DNA of 27,583 nt from Fen731 sp964354265 (GCA_964354265.1 CAYGYY010000025.1:1-27583); one strand, 5' to 3'. Positions 15,695-23,249 are shown, counted from the stretch's first letter. Made by a program: numbers and translations. The notes: generated by a model not told the origin, from the letters alone.

Positions 15695-17530
15695 TTATGT
15701 TTCACGTGAAACATTTTTTAAATAAGAAATCAAAGATAAAATATCCAGAGGTCTTATTCCCTCCAGTCGTGATGCCTGTTCTATTGTCTCGGGCTTATGT
15801 ATGTAAAGTTTTTTTAATGCTTCATTTGATAAATTTTTAACTTTACTATATGAAATATCGTCAGGGATTTTTATTGTTTCGTATAGCTGCAGCTCTTTTA
15901 ACCTTTCAGATTCTCTATAAAGATAACCCTCATATTTTAAATTTATTACCATCCCTGCGAACTCACTTTTATCAAGAGATAAGTCTTCTGCAATTTGAAT
16001 CAGGTCTTTTTCGTCAACCCTGTCCTGTCTTAGATCCTCCATAAAAGCTTGATTAGAATATAAATTGCTTTTTTTAAAACTATTTAATGCAAAATCGATT
16101 CTCTCGTATTTATTTTCAATTATGTCAGCTTTTTTGTTGTTATCAATTTTTCTTAAAAATTTAGCCATCCTGATATCTGCATTATCGTGTCTATTCGTTA
16201 GCCTGAACTCATTTCGCGATGTCAGCATCCTGTATGGTTCGTGTACGCCTTTTGTCACAATATCATCTATTAAAATCCCCATATAACCGTCTGCCCTTTT
16301 TATTACTATGTTTTCGCTGCCACGTGTTCTTAGTGAAGCATTTATTCCTGCTAATAACCCCTGGGCTGCTGCTTCTTCATAACCATTAGAGCCATTTATT
16401 TGCCCTGCAAAAAAAATATTTTTATTGATTTTGCTCTCAAGGTTATTTTTTATCTGAAAGGGCAAAAGATAATCGTATTCGACCCCATACCCTGGGCGGG
16501 TTATTACCGCTTTTTTAAGCCCTTTTATTTTACCTATGATTTTTTCCTGTATTTCTTCAGAAAAAGCAGTAAACAGGCCATGGAGATATAACTCGTTTGT
16601 ATCTTTACCCTCCGGCTGGATGAAAATAAGGTGTCTTTCTTTATTCGTAAATCTTAAAACCTTGTCTTCTATTGAAGGACAATATTTTGGACTTTCGGAA
16701 ATAAGTTTTTTTTCAAAAATAGCAGATTTATCAATATTATCAGCAATGTAATTTATGCAATCCTTTCCAATATAAGAAATAAAACTGTCAATCTGATCCC
16801 TTCCGTCATATAATCTTCCAAATGAAAACATTTCGGGGATTTTGTCAAATGCCTGGATTTTTATTTCAGAAAAATCTACCGTTTTTTTATCAATCCTGGG
16901 CGGGGTCTCTGTTCTAAGCCTGCCAAATCTATACCCCAATTTTTCCAGGCTTTCGGGAAGTTTCTTTGAATTTATTTCCCCCTGCCTGCCTGCTTCCATT
17001 TCATACTTTCCCCAGAAAATCTTTCCCCTCAGAAAAGTACCTGTTGCTATTACAATGCTTTTACACTCATAACAGTTTTCATCGCTTGTATAGACATTAT
17101 AACTATCTATTAAAGGTTCTATTTTTATAGCCAGACCCTGTTTCAAGTCAAGATGTTCCTGGTTTTCAAGTACCTTCTTCATAGACAGAAAATACATTTT
17201 TTTATCGACAATTGCTCTTATTGTCCTCAGCGCAGGCCCCTTCGATATATTTAACATACGGCTATTTATAAAACACCTGTCTGTATTTTTAGCAATTTCA
17301 CCACCAAGCGCGTCTACTTCCCTTACCAGCTGGCCCCTCCCCGGTCCGCCAACTGCACTGTTGCAGGGCATAAGCGCAATACTGTCAAGGCTGATTGTTA
17401 GCATCAGGGTTCTTGATTTGTTCCTGGCTGAAGCGAGTGCGGCTTCGCAGCCGGCATGGCCGCTTCCAATTACAACAACATCGTATTTGTAAAAACTCTT
17501 ATGATTATCAATTTTTTTACTCTCGACCAT
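15695..17530 (-). CDS. mnmG: MnmG family protein, copy 2 (divergent paralogue)
   Basis: 611 residues, full length, same family as the next gene but clearly divergent from it along the whole length. FAD motif IGSGHAGCEAALAS (21-34), PCNSAVGG with Cys56, GRGQLVREVDALGGE, SKGPALRTIRAI, and PKYCPSIED with Cys284 are present, so both catalytic cysteines are kept. Changes are seen at sites that are usually fixed: GPRYCPS becomes SPKYCPS, and the STSLP-like segment reads FTAFS. The C-terminus has the canonical IPDDISY and KPETIEQASRLEGI. The N-terminus is about ten residues longer than in copy 1. AGGAAA lies upstream but at long spacing (about 16 bases). The last codons (encoding VSRET) are a perfect parS site. 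It could be a second U34 enzyme, a heterodimer partner or a tRNA-specific variant. Confidence 0.9.
   Translation of the reverse strand: MVESKKIDNHKSFYKYDVVVIGSGHAGCEAALASARNKSRTLMLTISLDSIALMPCNSAVGGPGRGQLVREVDALGGEIAKNTDRCFINSRMLNISKGPALRTIRAIVDKKMYFLSMKKVLENQEHLDLKQGLAIKIEPLIDSYNVYTSDENCYECKSIVIATGTFLRGKIFWGKYEMEAGRQGEINSKKLPESLEKLGYRFGRLRTETPPRIDKKTVDFSEIKIQAFDKIPEMFSFGRLYDGRDQIDSFISYIGKDCINYIADNIDKSAIFEKKLISESPKYCPSIEDKVLRFTNKERHLIFIQPEGKDTNELYLHGLFTAFSEEIQEKIIGKIKGLKKAVITRPGYGVEYDYLLPFQIKNNLESKINKNIFFAGQINGSNGYEEAAAQGLLAGINASLRTRGSENIVIKRADGYMGILIDDIVTKGVHEPYRMLTSRNEFRLTNRHDNADIRMAKFLRKIDNNKKADIIENKYERIDFALNSFKKSNLYSNQAFMEDLRQDRVDEKDLIQIAEDLSLDKSEFAGMVINLKYEGYLYRESERLKELQLYETIKIPDDISYSKVKNLSNEALKKLYIHKPETIEQASRLEGIRPLDILSLISYLKNVSRET
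15698..15713. promoter_or_regulatory. parS: parS site 1 (inside the 3' end of mnmG copy 2)
   Basis: TGTTTCACGTGAAACA, an exact match to the near-universal bacterial parS consensus. The palindrome extends one more base pair each side (15697-15714). It encodes the last residues of mnmG copy 2, whose stop is at 15695-15697. Confidence 0.95.
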
Positions 17531-17578
17531 TTTTTATAGAGTATTTCCTGTTTTAAACTTTAAATATATAAATATTAT

Positions 17579-17594
17579 TGTTTCACGTGAAACA
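17579..17594. promoter_or_regulatory. parS: parS site 2 (mnmE-mnmG spacer)
   Basis: A second perfect TGTTTCACGTGAAACA, 1.88 kb from site 1, in the 133-base non-coding spacer between mnmE and mnmG copy 2. Two identical sites close to parB and within about 6 kb of dnaA make a typical ParB loading zone. Confidence 0.95.
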
Positions 17595-17616
17595 TTTATT
17601 TTTTTTAATTAGTTTT

Positions 17617-17653
17617 TTTGCCAATTTTTAATATCTTATTTAAATTTGGCAAA
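17617..17653. repeat. Inverted repeat after mnmE
   Basis: TTTGCCAA at 17617-17624 pairs with TTGGCAAA at 17646-17653, and the inner T-rich and A-rich flanks extend the pairing imperfectly. It lies ten bases beyond the mnmE stop and about 25 bases from parS site 2. On the transcribed (minus) strand it is followed by A-residues, so it is not a standard Rho-independent terminator. An mRNA 3' structure or a protein-binding palindrome is possible. Confidence 0.4.
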
Positions 17654-17663
17654 GATACAGAAT

Positions 17664-19052
17664 TTATTTACCTATACAGAATTTTGAAAATATGCCGTTT
17701 AAAATTTCTTCATGCATTGTTTCACCAGTAATCTCACCCATTAATTCATAAGCATCCCTGAGATCTGCTGCAGGAAATTCTTCAGACATTTTCAATCCCA
17801 TGGCTTTAAGCGCATTTCTTAAAATCACCATCGTGTCTGTTAATATCTTTTTATGTCTCTGATTAATAATTATTATATTTTCAATGTCTATTTCATTGCT
17901 TCCCAGGACAGCTTTTTTTATCTCTATTTCAAGGCTCGGGATCCCTGTGCCTTTTTTTGCAGATACTTCAACTGCTGTTTTAAACCCATTCTCCTTTGCA
18001 AATATTTTGCTGTCCACTTTTTTTGCAAGGTCTATTTTGTTTAGGCATAATATACTTTTTTTGTATTTTACTTTACCTATAATTTCCATATCTTCCGGTG
18101 TAGTTATTGCGCTTCCGTCTATTACTACTATGATGAGGTCAGATTCTTCAATATAATCCAGGCTTCTCTTTACTCCAATTTTTTCAATAATATTTTTTGT
18201 TTTCCTGATACCTGCTGTGTCAATAAGAATCAAAGGAATCCCCTCGACATATAATATTTCTTCTACTGCATCCCTTGTTGTGCCTGGTATATGAGTCACT
18301 ATCGCTTTTTCTTTTCTTGCTATTGCATTCAATAGGCTTGATTTACCTACATTCGGTTTTCCAACTATTGAGATTTTAACTCCATTTTTTACAATTTCAC
18401 CTCTTTTTTCATCTTCCACTAAGGTCTTGATTTTTTTAAAGAGATTATCGATTTCTTTTTTCAGGACATCATAGGAAACTGTTTCAAGGTCCTCTTCTGT
18501 AAAGTCTATTGCAGCTTCTAATTCTATAATTACATCTAAAAGCCCTGCTCTTATCTCCTGAATCTTTTCTTTCAGGCCTCCCTTTAAATTATTTGCTGCA
18601 ATCTTCATGGCTTGTTCTGTTTTTGCCCTTACTATCTCTATTACTGCTTCTGCCTGGGTAAGGTCTATCCTTCCGTTTAAAAAAGCCCTTTTTGTAAATT
18701 CACCGGGTTCGGCCATCCTTGCTCCATTACAAAGGCACAATGACAAAACTTTTTCTGTAGGCGCAATGCCTCCATGGCAGTTGATTTCAATTACATCCTC
18801 CCTGGTATAAGATTTGGGAGATCTCATTACAGACAGTATCACCTGGTCTATTATTGCTCCCCTCTCATCAACAATCTGACCCAGAGCCATGCTGAAAGAT
18901 TCTATCTCAAACACCTTTTTTCCGCTATTTGACCTGAATATCTTCTCAGCTATCTTAATTGCCTTCTCTCCGCTAATACGCACTATTCCAATTGCTGATT
19001 CCCCTGGTTTGGTTCCTACAGCTGTTATTGTATCTCTATCGCTTTTTATCAT
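17664..19052 (-). CDS. mnmE: tRNA modification GTPase MnmE (TrmE)
   Basis: Partner of MnmG in U34 tRNA modification. It is 462 residues, normal length. The N-terminal tetrahydrofolate-binding domain starts at DTITAVGTKPGESAIGIVRISG and includes INCHGG. The central helical domain follows. The inserted G domain has GKPNVGKSSLLNA (G1), the TTRDAV switch, DTAGIR (G3) and LNKIDLA (G4). The C-terminus ends in FCIGK, the conserved CxGK cysteine motif required for activity. The start ATG has CAGGT and AGGGG upstream. The 250 bases between this gene and jag (19053-19302) hold AT-rich sequence with no gene or clear promoter that I can support. Confidence 0.97.
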   Translation of the reverse strand: MIKSDRDTITAVGTKPGESAIGIVRISGEKAIKIAEKIFRSNSGKKVFEIESFSMALGQIVDERGAIIDQVILSVMRSPKSYTREDVIEINCHGGIAPTEKVLSLCLCNGARMAEPGEFTKRAFLNGRIDLTQAEAVIEIVRAKTEQAMKIAANNLKGGLKEKIQEIRAGLLDVIIELEAAIDFTEEDLETVSYDVLKKEIDNLFKKIKTLVEDEKRGEIVKNGVKISIVGKPNVGKSSLLNAIARKEKAIVTHIPGTTRDAVEEILYVEGIPLILIDTAGIRKTKNIIEKIGVKRSLDYIEESDLIIVVIDGSAITTPEDMEIIGKVKYKKSILCLNKIDLAKKVDSKIFAKENGFKTAVEVSAKKGTGIPSLEIEIKKAVLGSNEIDIENIIIINQRHKKILTDTMVILRNALKAMGLKMSEEFPAADLRDAYELMGEITGETMHEEILNGIFSKFCIGK

Positions 19053-19302
19053 ACCTGATTGCCCCTGCAGCTATTTAAATATGCTAATGTTTTTAAATTA
19101 ATGCATTTTTAAAATTATTTCTTCCAGACTTTTTCTTAATAAAAATTAAATATAAATCAAATCGAGCAGAAAATAAACTGTACATATTTTTGAAAGGGAA
19201 GGGGAATGGAAGTGTTTTTTAGAATATATGATTTTTAAAAAAAATTTGCACAGACTCTTAATTAGCAAATAACCGGCACTTTTCTTTCACCGGGCGCAGT
19301 TC

Positions 19303-19929
19303 TTATTCCTGTTTATTTTCAACCGGATAAATTACTATACGCCTGTTTGGCTCGTCATCTCTGCTTCTGGTCTCGACATTTTTTATTTTTGATAACAAAT
19401 CATGCACTATTTTTCTTTCATATGAGGGCATCGGCCTTAAGGCAATTTTGTGTCCTTCTTTAACAGCTTTTTCAGCCATTCTCAATGCCATTTTACGGAT
19501 TTTGTCAGAATTTTTTTTCCTGTAATCCTTAATATCAATAAGAATCCTTTTATCTGAAAATTTTTTTCTTTTTGCTATAAGATTTACAATATATTCGACA
19601 GCATCGATATTTTTCCCGTTTTTACCTATTACTATAGAGAGATCTTTGCCATAAACTGATATTTTAGCTTTCTCCGGGTTTGAATCGATTTTTAACTCAT
19701 TATCAGTACTTATCATTTCTATGATATTTTTTACTATTTCGATTATTTTTTCAAAACCTTCATTTGTCTTTATGGAGCCCCTGGCTGGCTGTGTTATTTT
19801 TGCCGGAACATTTTTTTCTAAAGACATTTCTTCTTCTTTTTTTTGAAGGATTTTTGAAGATTTAACCTCTTCTTCCAGGGACATTACGAATGAGTTTATG
19901 GCATCTTTTAAAGAATCATCGGCAGGCAA
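19303..19929 (-). CDS. jag: Jag/KhpB RNA-binding protein (KH and R3H domains)
   Basis: An RNA-binding protein usually encoded after yidC, linked to post-transcriptional control of cell elongation and division. The KH domain is near residues 70-145 with the GxxG loop in IGKNGKNIDAVEYIVNL. The R3H domain is near 145-205 with RPMPSYERKIVHDLL, and the protein ends in a basic IVIYPVENKQE. The N-terminal Jag_N domain is not clearly recognisable; a Lys/Glu-rich linker fills residues about 20-50. TTG at 19927-19929 is preferred because AAGGAG (19938-19943) is then eight bases upstream; the GTG at 19936-19938 overlaps that SD. It follows yidC by 26 bases. Confidence 0.9.
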   Translation of the reverse strand: MPADDSLKDAINSFVMSLEEEVKSSKILQKKEEEMSLEKNVPAKITQPARGSIKTNEGFEKIIEIVKNIIEMISTDNELKIDSNPEKAKISVYGKDLSIVIGKNGKNIDAVEYIVNLIAKRKKFSDKRILIDIKDYRKKNSDKIRKMALRMAEKAVKEGHKIALRPMPSYERKIVHDLLSKIKNVETRSRDDEPNRRIVIYPVENKQE

Positions 19930-19955
19930 TACTATCACTCCTTAGAAAAAATTTC

Positions 19956-20780
19956 CTATTTTCTTTTTTTCCTCTTTTTTTTCTTCTTTAAGCTGTCATC
20001 CATATCTGCTGCTGCGAGTTCCAGCTTTTTCTGCTGATCTGCCTCTTTATTTCCGCCTTCCAGTTTCTTTTTTTCTTTTTTAACCAGCCTATTAACAAAA
20101 TATTGTTGCCCTATAGACCATACATTTGTTGTAACCCAGTAAATAAGGATTCCTGAAGGCATATTCCAGGAAATCGCACCGAATACAACCGGCATTAAAT
20201 AAGTGATAAATGATTGTTTTGGGTCCGTGGTGGTCATTTTTGTTGATATAAACATTGTAACAACCATCAGTATGACAAGTATGAAATAGGGGTCTGGTTC
20301 ATTAAGGTTCAACCATAAAAAATTAAAATTCGGGTTAGCAAGATTTGCCAGTAAATTTTTTATATTACCAAGCAAGAATATAGGTATATAAGGCATGCCA
20401 ATTACATCTGTTACAATATTGGAGGGTGCTCTTAGGGCTTGAAATAGAGCGAAAAAAACCGGCAATTGTAATATCAGGGGCAGGCAGCCGGATAGGGGAT
20501 TTACGTTATTTTTTTTGTAAAACTCCATAGTTTCCTGCTGGAGTTTCTGCTTATCGTCCTTGTATTTTTTCTGCAGTTCCTGTATTTCCGGTTGCAGCCT
20601 CTGCATTCGTGCCATTGACCGCGTCTGGGTTATAGTTAGCGGCGTCAATGCCAATCTTACTATAATAGTCAATAATATTATTACTAAACCATAGTTTGCT
20701 ACTACATTATTATAAAGGAACACTATTACATGCTCTATCGCCCTTTGTATTGGGCCCAACAAGCTTAAAATCTGGTTCAA
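19956..20780 (-). CDS. yidC: Membrane protein insertase YidC (short, Gram-positive-type)
   Basis: Inserts and folds inner-membrane proteins, alone or with SecYEG. It is 274 residues, without the large periplasmic domain of E. coli YidC. Landmarks: the first TM segment near 30-48 (LVIILLTIIVRLALTPLT, with the conserved Arg in the hydrophilic groove), a cytoplasmic coiled hairpin (QRLQPEIQELQKKYK to NVNPLSGCLPLILQLPVFFALF), then further TM segments near 160-180, 190-210 and 210-230 (PSGILIYWVTTNVWSIGQQYF). The C-tail is strongly basic (KKKKKRKKRK) and may touch ribosomes. The start is TTG 20780, ten bases after GGAGG. Confidence 0.96.
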   Translation of the reverse strand: MNQILSLLGPIQRAIEHVIVFLYNNVVANYGLVIILLTIIVRLALTPLTITQTRSMARMQRLQPEIQELQKKYKDDKQKLQQETMEFYKKNNVNPLSGCLPLILQLPVFFALFQALRAPSNIVTDVIGMPYIPIFLLGNIKNLLANLANPNFNFLWLNLNEPDPYFILVILMVVTMFISTKMTTTDPKQSFITYLMPVVFGAISWNMPSGILIYWVTTNVWSIGQQYFVNRLVKKEKKKLEGGNKEADQQKKLELAAADMDDSLKKKKKRKKRK

Positions 20781-20804
20781 ATCTTAAAAACCTCCAATAG
20801 TTTT

Positions 20805-21014
20805 TTACTTTACAGGATCATATCCACCCTTGTTAAATGGATTACATCTTAAAATCCTGTATATCGATTTAATACTGCCTTTTAGTATTCCATATTTATT
20901 TATAGCATCCATTGCATATTCCGAACACGTCGGGTAAAACCTGCAGCGGCTTGGAAGAAAAGGGGAAATATACTTCTTGTAAAACTTCAATACCGATATT
21001 GCTATTTTTCTCAT
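20805..21014 (-). CDS. yidD: Membrane protein insertion efficiency factor YidD
   Basis: A 69-residue protein that helps Sec/YidC-dependent insertion. An amphipathic N-terminal helix (LKFYKKYISPFLPSRCRF) precedes the CRFYPTCSEYA motif. GSIKSIYRILRCNPFNKGGYDPV completes the family pattern. The three cysteines are in the expected places. It is 24 bases upstream of yidC and about 109 bases after rnpA, in the standard rpmH-rnpA-yidD-yidC order. Confidence 0.96.
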   Translation of the reverse strand: MRKIAISVLKFYKKYISPFLPSRCRFYPTCSEYAMDAINKYGILKGSIKSIYRILRCNPFNKGGYDPVK

Positions 21015-21123
21015 GTTATTTTACAAATTATTTTATTTTTAATAAAGCGTTATCAAGTACAAAATAAATAATACAGCTTTTAAAATATTGTCAAACTTAA
21101 ACAATGCACTAAATCATGCCCGT

Positions 21124-21456
21124 TCAATCTAGATAATTTTGCATAGAGCCGTTTACCAGGCTTTTAAGGCCGGAAAAACTTAGATTGATAATAGGTTTTT
21201 TTGCTATAATAAGAAAATCGATGCTTTTCTTATTGTTTTTAACTAAATTCCTGAATATTTCTCTTAACAGTCTCTTAATCCTATTCCTGGTTACAGCATT
21301 TCCGATTTTTTTGCTGATACTATATCCCAACCTGGCCCTATCGCTAAAATCATCAACAATCCTTATTCTGATACGGAAGTAATCATTATTAACATTTTTT
21401 CCTTCTTGATAGATCTGCTTGAAATCTTTTGCCTGTTTCAGGGTTTCGAATCTAAT
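21124..21456 (-). CDS. rnpA: Ribonuclease P protein component; apparent ATT (AUU) start
   Basis: Protein subunit of RNase P, which trims tRNA 5' leaders. The diagnostic RNR motif and helix are visible (SKKIGNAVTRNRIKRLLREIFR). A TTG at 21328-21330 would give only 68 residues and cut away the N-terminal half. The frame continues upstream as RFETLKQAKDFKQIYQEGKN, the usual RnpA N-terminus, and is open back to a TAA, yet it has no ATG, GTG or TTG. ATT at 21454-21456, preceded by AAGG and an eight-A spacer, fits best and gives 110 residues, the normal length. A sequencing error in the nine-A run would not create an ATG. AUU starts are known in infC. Confidence 0.88.
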   Translation of the reverse strand: MRFETLKQAKDFKQIYQEGKNVNNDYFRIRIRIVDDFSDRARLGYSISKKIGNAVTRNRIKRLLREIFRNLVKNNKKSIDFLIIAKKPIINLSFSGLKSLVNGSMQNYLD

Positions 21457-21535
21457 TTTTTTTTCCTTATTAATATGATTCTCTAAAATTAAATTAATTA
21501 ATTGATTCTTATATTATTCATTTATTTCTGTTTGT

Positions 21536-21670
21536 TTAAGCAGTTAATACTTTTCTGCCTTTTCTTCTCCTGTTTGCAATGATTTTTCTTCCAGCCTTTG
21601 TGCTCATCCTTGCCCTGAAACCGTGGGTCTTTTTTCTTTTCCTTTGATTTGGTTGAAATGTTCCTTTCAT
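21536..21670 (-). CDS. rpmH: 50S ribosomal protein L34
   Basis: 44 residues, matching L34 throughout: MKGTFQPNQRKRKKTHGFRA at the start and GRKVLTA at the end, with a very basic middle. It is too short for most gene callers. AGAGG lies six bases before the ATG, and a strong promoter is present (21720-21748). It is the first gene of the leftward block and marks the origin side. Confidence 0.98.
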   Translation of the reverse strand: MKGTFQPNQRKRKKTHGFRARMSTKAGRKIIANRRRKGRKVLTA

Positions 21671-21719
21671 CTTTTACCTCTTTTATAACAGCTTCTTTTT
21701 ACATCCGATTAAAACTGCA

Positions 21720-21748
21720 ATTATACATTTTTATCTTTCTCTTATCAA
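21720..21748 (-). promoter_or_regulatory. Strong sigma70-type promoter of rpmH
   Basis: On the minus strand, TTGATA (21748-21743), a 17-base spacer and a perfect TATAAT (21725-21720). Transcription should start near 21713, giving a leader of about 40 bases before the rpmH ATG. It is the best promoter match in the window. Confidence 0.8.
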
Positions 21749-22025
21749 GAAGGTTTTATTTCTCATCTTAATTCTGTTACTTTATGGATTGTTTGCCTTT
21801 TTCTGGCTCAGTATGTTCCGCTTCTTTTTCTCTTTATTATATTATTTTTTATTGACTTTTAATCATTTTTCTTTACTGGCGCGGCCGAACAACAGATATT
21901 TTATACTTTTATTATATATATATTATATTTTATCTGCAAACATATGTTCCTTTGAAATGCTTTATGAAAACATTTATTTTTGCCTTTTCATTGTTGAAAG
22001 AAATATTTTTTTACTTTTCATATAG

Positions 22026-22057
22026 TTATCAACAACTGTGGAAAAAATTGTTAATAA
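22026..22057. promoter_or_regulatory. DnaA-box-like cluster 1
   Basis: Three 9-mers within 32 bases: TTATCAACA (22026-22034, plus), TGTGGAAAA (22038-22046, TTTTCCACA on minus) and TGTTAATAA (22049-22057, TTATTAACA on minus). The first and third fit TTATNAACA, the same form found in the dnaA-dnaN gap. They lie immediately beside the most AT-rich stretch. Confidence 0.6.
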
Positions 22058-22174
22058 CTTAGAAAATGCCGTTGTAAAGCCTATCAAATCAGTTTATAAA
22101 TGTATTCTTTATAACTTGAAAAACAATAATTCAGACTGTTAAAAACTTTATTTTTTGGAAAGACTGAAAAAAAT

Positions 22175-22210
22175 GAAATTGATAATTGAACTGACATCAA
22201 TTATAATTTC
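22175..22210. repeat. Hairpin in origin interval 1
   Basis: GAAATT plus ATAATTGA (22175-22180 and 22182-22189, with a G bulged at 22181) pair with TCAATTAT and AATTTC (22197-22210) around a seven-base loop (ACTGACA), giving 14 pairs. It lies 123 bases upstream of the ATPase gene. No T-run follows on either side, so it is more likely an origin or regulatory structure than a terminator. Confidence 0.45.
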
Positions 22211-22332
22211 TTCATTGCTCTTTCATGTTATATTCGTTTATTTAATTGGTTTTAGTATTAGTAGTTACGAAGTCCGGTTTCCTTGAAATGCAATATTTAT
22301 TCGACATTTTTTAATTTCAGCTTTAAATTTTT

Positions 22333-23240
22333 ATGTATGATATAACAACCACAAAAAATGAAACGGGTGTACAATCATCAAGCAGGGGTGGCTTTCCTAT
22401 TGCCGGGAGAATAGCAGTCTATGATAGCCTGCGAAGCATCCCCAGGATAATAGATTTCAGTTATAGCTCTATCCAGGAATTCCTGGATGAAATTCCTCAA
22501 AAAACATATATGTTTTCACATGAACTTGGAGGAAAAATCCCTTATACGATAATAAAAGAAGTCATCGAAAACCTCATNNNNNNNNNNCAAACTTTATAGA
22601 AATCATAATAACGATAATGCAAAACGGGAACCATATTATAGTATCCGACCAGGGCCCCGGCATTCTGGATAAGGAAAAAGCTTTTCTTCCGGGTTATACG
22701 TCAGCTACACATAGTATGAAGAAGTTCATCAGGGGGGTTGGTTCAGGACTTCCGATAGTAAAAGAAACCATAGTCTTTTCGGGAGGGAGCGTAAATATTG
22801 CCGATAATATACAAAAGGGTACTGTTGTTTCCCTTAGAATCGCGGAAAAAGATCCCGGCGCTTCAAGCGGCAAGCCCGTCATGGATGGAAGTCTTTCCCC
22901 GGGTCCTGACTCTTCGGCAAAAGAGGTAAAAACTGAAACCGAAGACAGGCCACAATATGCTGTCCAGAAAAAAGAAAGGGTCGCGGAAAAACAGCGGATG
23001 GAAGAGTTTGACAGCCTTAAACTTTCTATAAGGCAGGTTAAGATCCTTTCTTTAGTCCTGGAGCTGGACGAAACAGGTCCATCCAAGATAGCAAAAGAGC
23101 TTGGTTTCAGCCTTTCCACCTCATACAGGGAATTAATATATCTTGAAGAGGCCAGGCTTCTTGCCCTTACTGAATCCGGCAAAAGACAACTAACGGAAAT
23201 GGGTAAAAAATGTCTTGAATATTATTCAAATAGTTTTTAA
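22333..23240 (+). CDS. GHKL (HATPase_c) ATPase fused to a winged helix, between rpmH and dnaA; interrupted by an assembly gap
   Basis: About 300 residues. An N-terminal segment of about 75 residues has no recognised domain. The histidine-kinase-type ATPase fold follows: N box IIKEVIENL, G1 box SDQGPGI (22644-22664), and G2 box GVGSGLPIVKE with GGSVNI and GTVVSLRI after it. There is no phosphoacceptor His domain and no sensor or membrane segment, so it is not an ordinary sensor kinase; the layout recalls SpoIIAB/RsbW-like ATPases. After an acidic, Pro/Ser-rich linker (about 170-220), a MarR-like winged helix (LSIRQVKILSLVLEL, GPSKIAKELGFSLSTSYREL, ALTESGKRQLTEMGK) ends the protein. Ten Ns at 22578-22587 make the frames disagree; a true gap of 5 bases, or 2 mod 3, restores ENLI-x-ANF. 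It lies nine bases before dnaA, so co-expression with dnaA is likely. No good SD is seen at its ATG. Function unknown. Confidence 0.8.
22578..22587. other. Assembly gap (10 Ns)
   Basis: A run of exactly ten Ns inside the N box of the ATPase. The reading frames either side (codon starts at 22576 and 22587) are out of phase by two, so ten is a placeholder and not the real length. A real gap of 5 bases (or 8, 11 and so on) joins the two halves into one frame. Confidence 0.95.
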
Positions 23241-23249
23241 TATATTTAC

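Larger units (their letters stand above)
21749..22332. other. AT-rich origin interval 1 (candidate oriC part and unwinding region)
   Basis: With the rpmH promoter this makes a 660-base gap with no supported gene. 21780-22020 is extremely AT-rich, with long alternating A/T runs near 21900-21935, suitable for strand opening. It is followed by a cluster of DnaA-box-like 9-mers at 22026-22057. A hairpin (22175-22210) lies further right. A plus-strand 37-codon frame at 22173-22286 encodes a hydrophobic peptide (MKLIIELTS...) but overlaps the hairpin and has only a weak GGA upstream. The longer AT-driven frame at 21789-22025 is also not believable. Confidence 0.6.

Noticed and set aside
16319..16326. 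CACGTG core as a third parS
   Set aside because: The flanks (GC before, TT after) do not extend the palindrome; only the two perfect 16-mers are accepted.
19053..19302. Possible small RNA or gene between mnmE and jag
   Set aside because: Only short frames and A/T runs are visible; no convincing hairpin, promoter or SD-supported start.
21124..21330. A 68-residue RnpA starting at TTG 21330
   Set aside because: It would remove the conserved N-terminal half, which is encoded in the same open frame upstream.
21789..22025. 78-codon plus-strand frame in the AT-rich origin interval
   Set aside because: Phe/Leu/Tyr-rich low complexity produced by T-runs, no SD, and it runs up to the DnaA-box cluster.
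22617..23240. A separate 207-residue gene starting after the N run
   Set aside because: Its N-terminus would lack the N box, which is on the other side of the gap; one gene with a mis-sized gap explains both parts.
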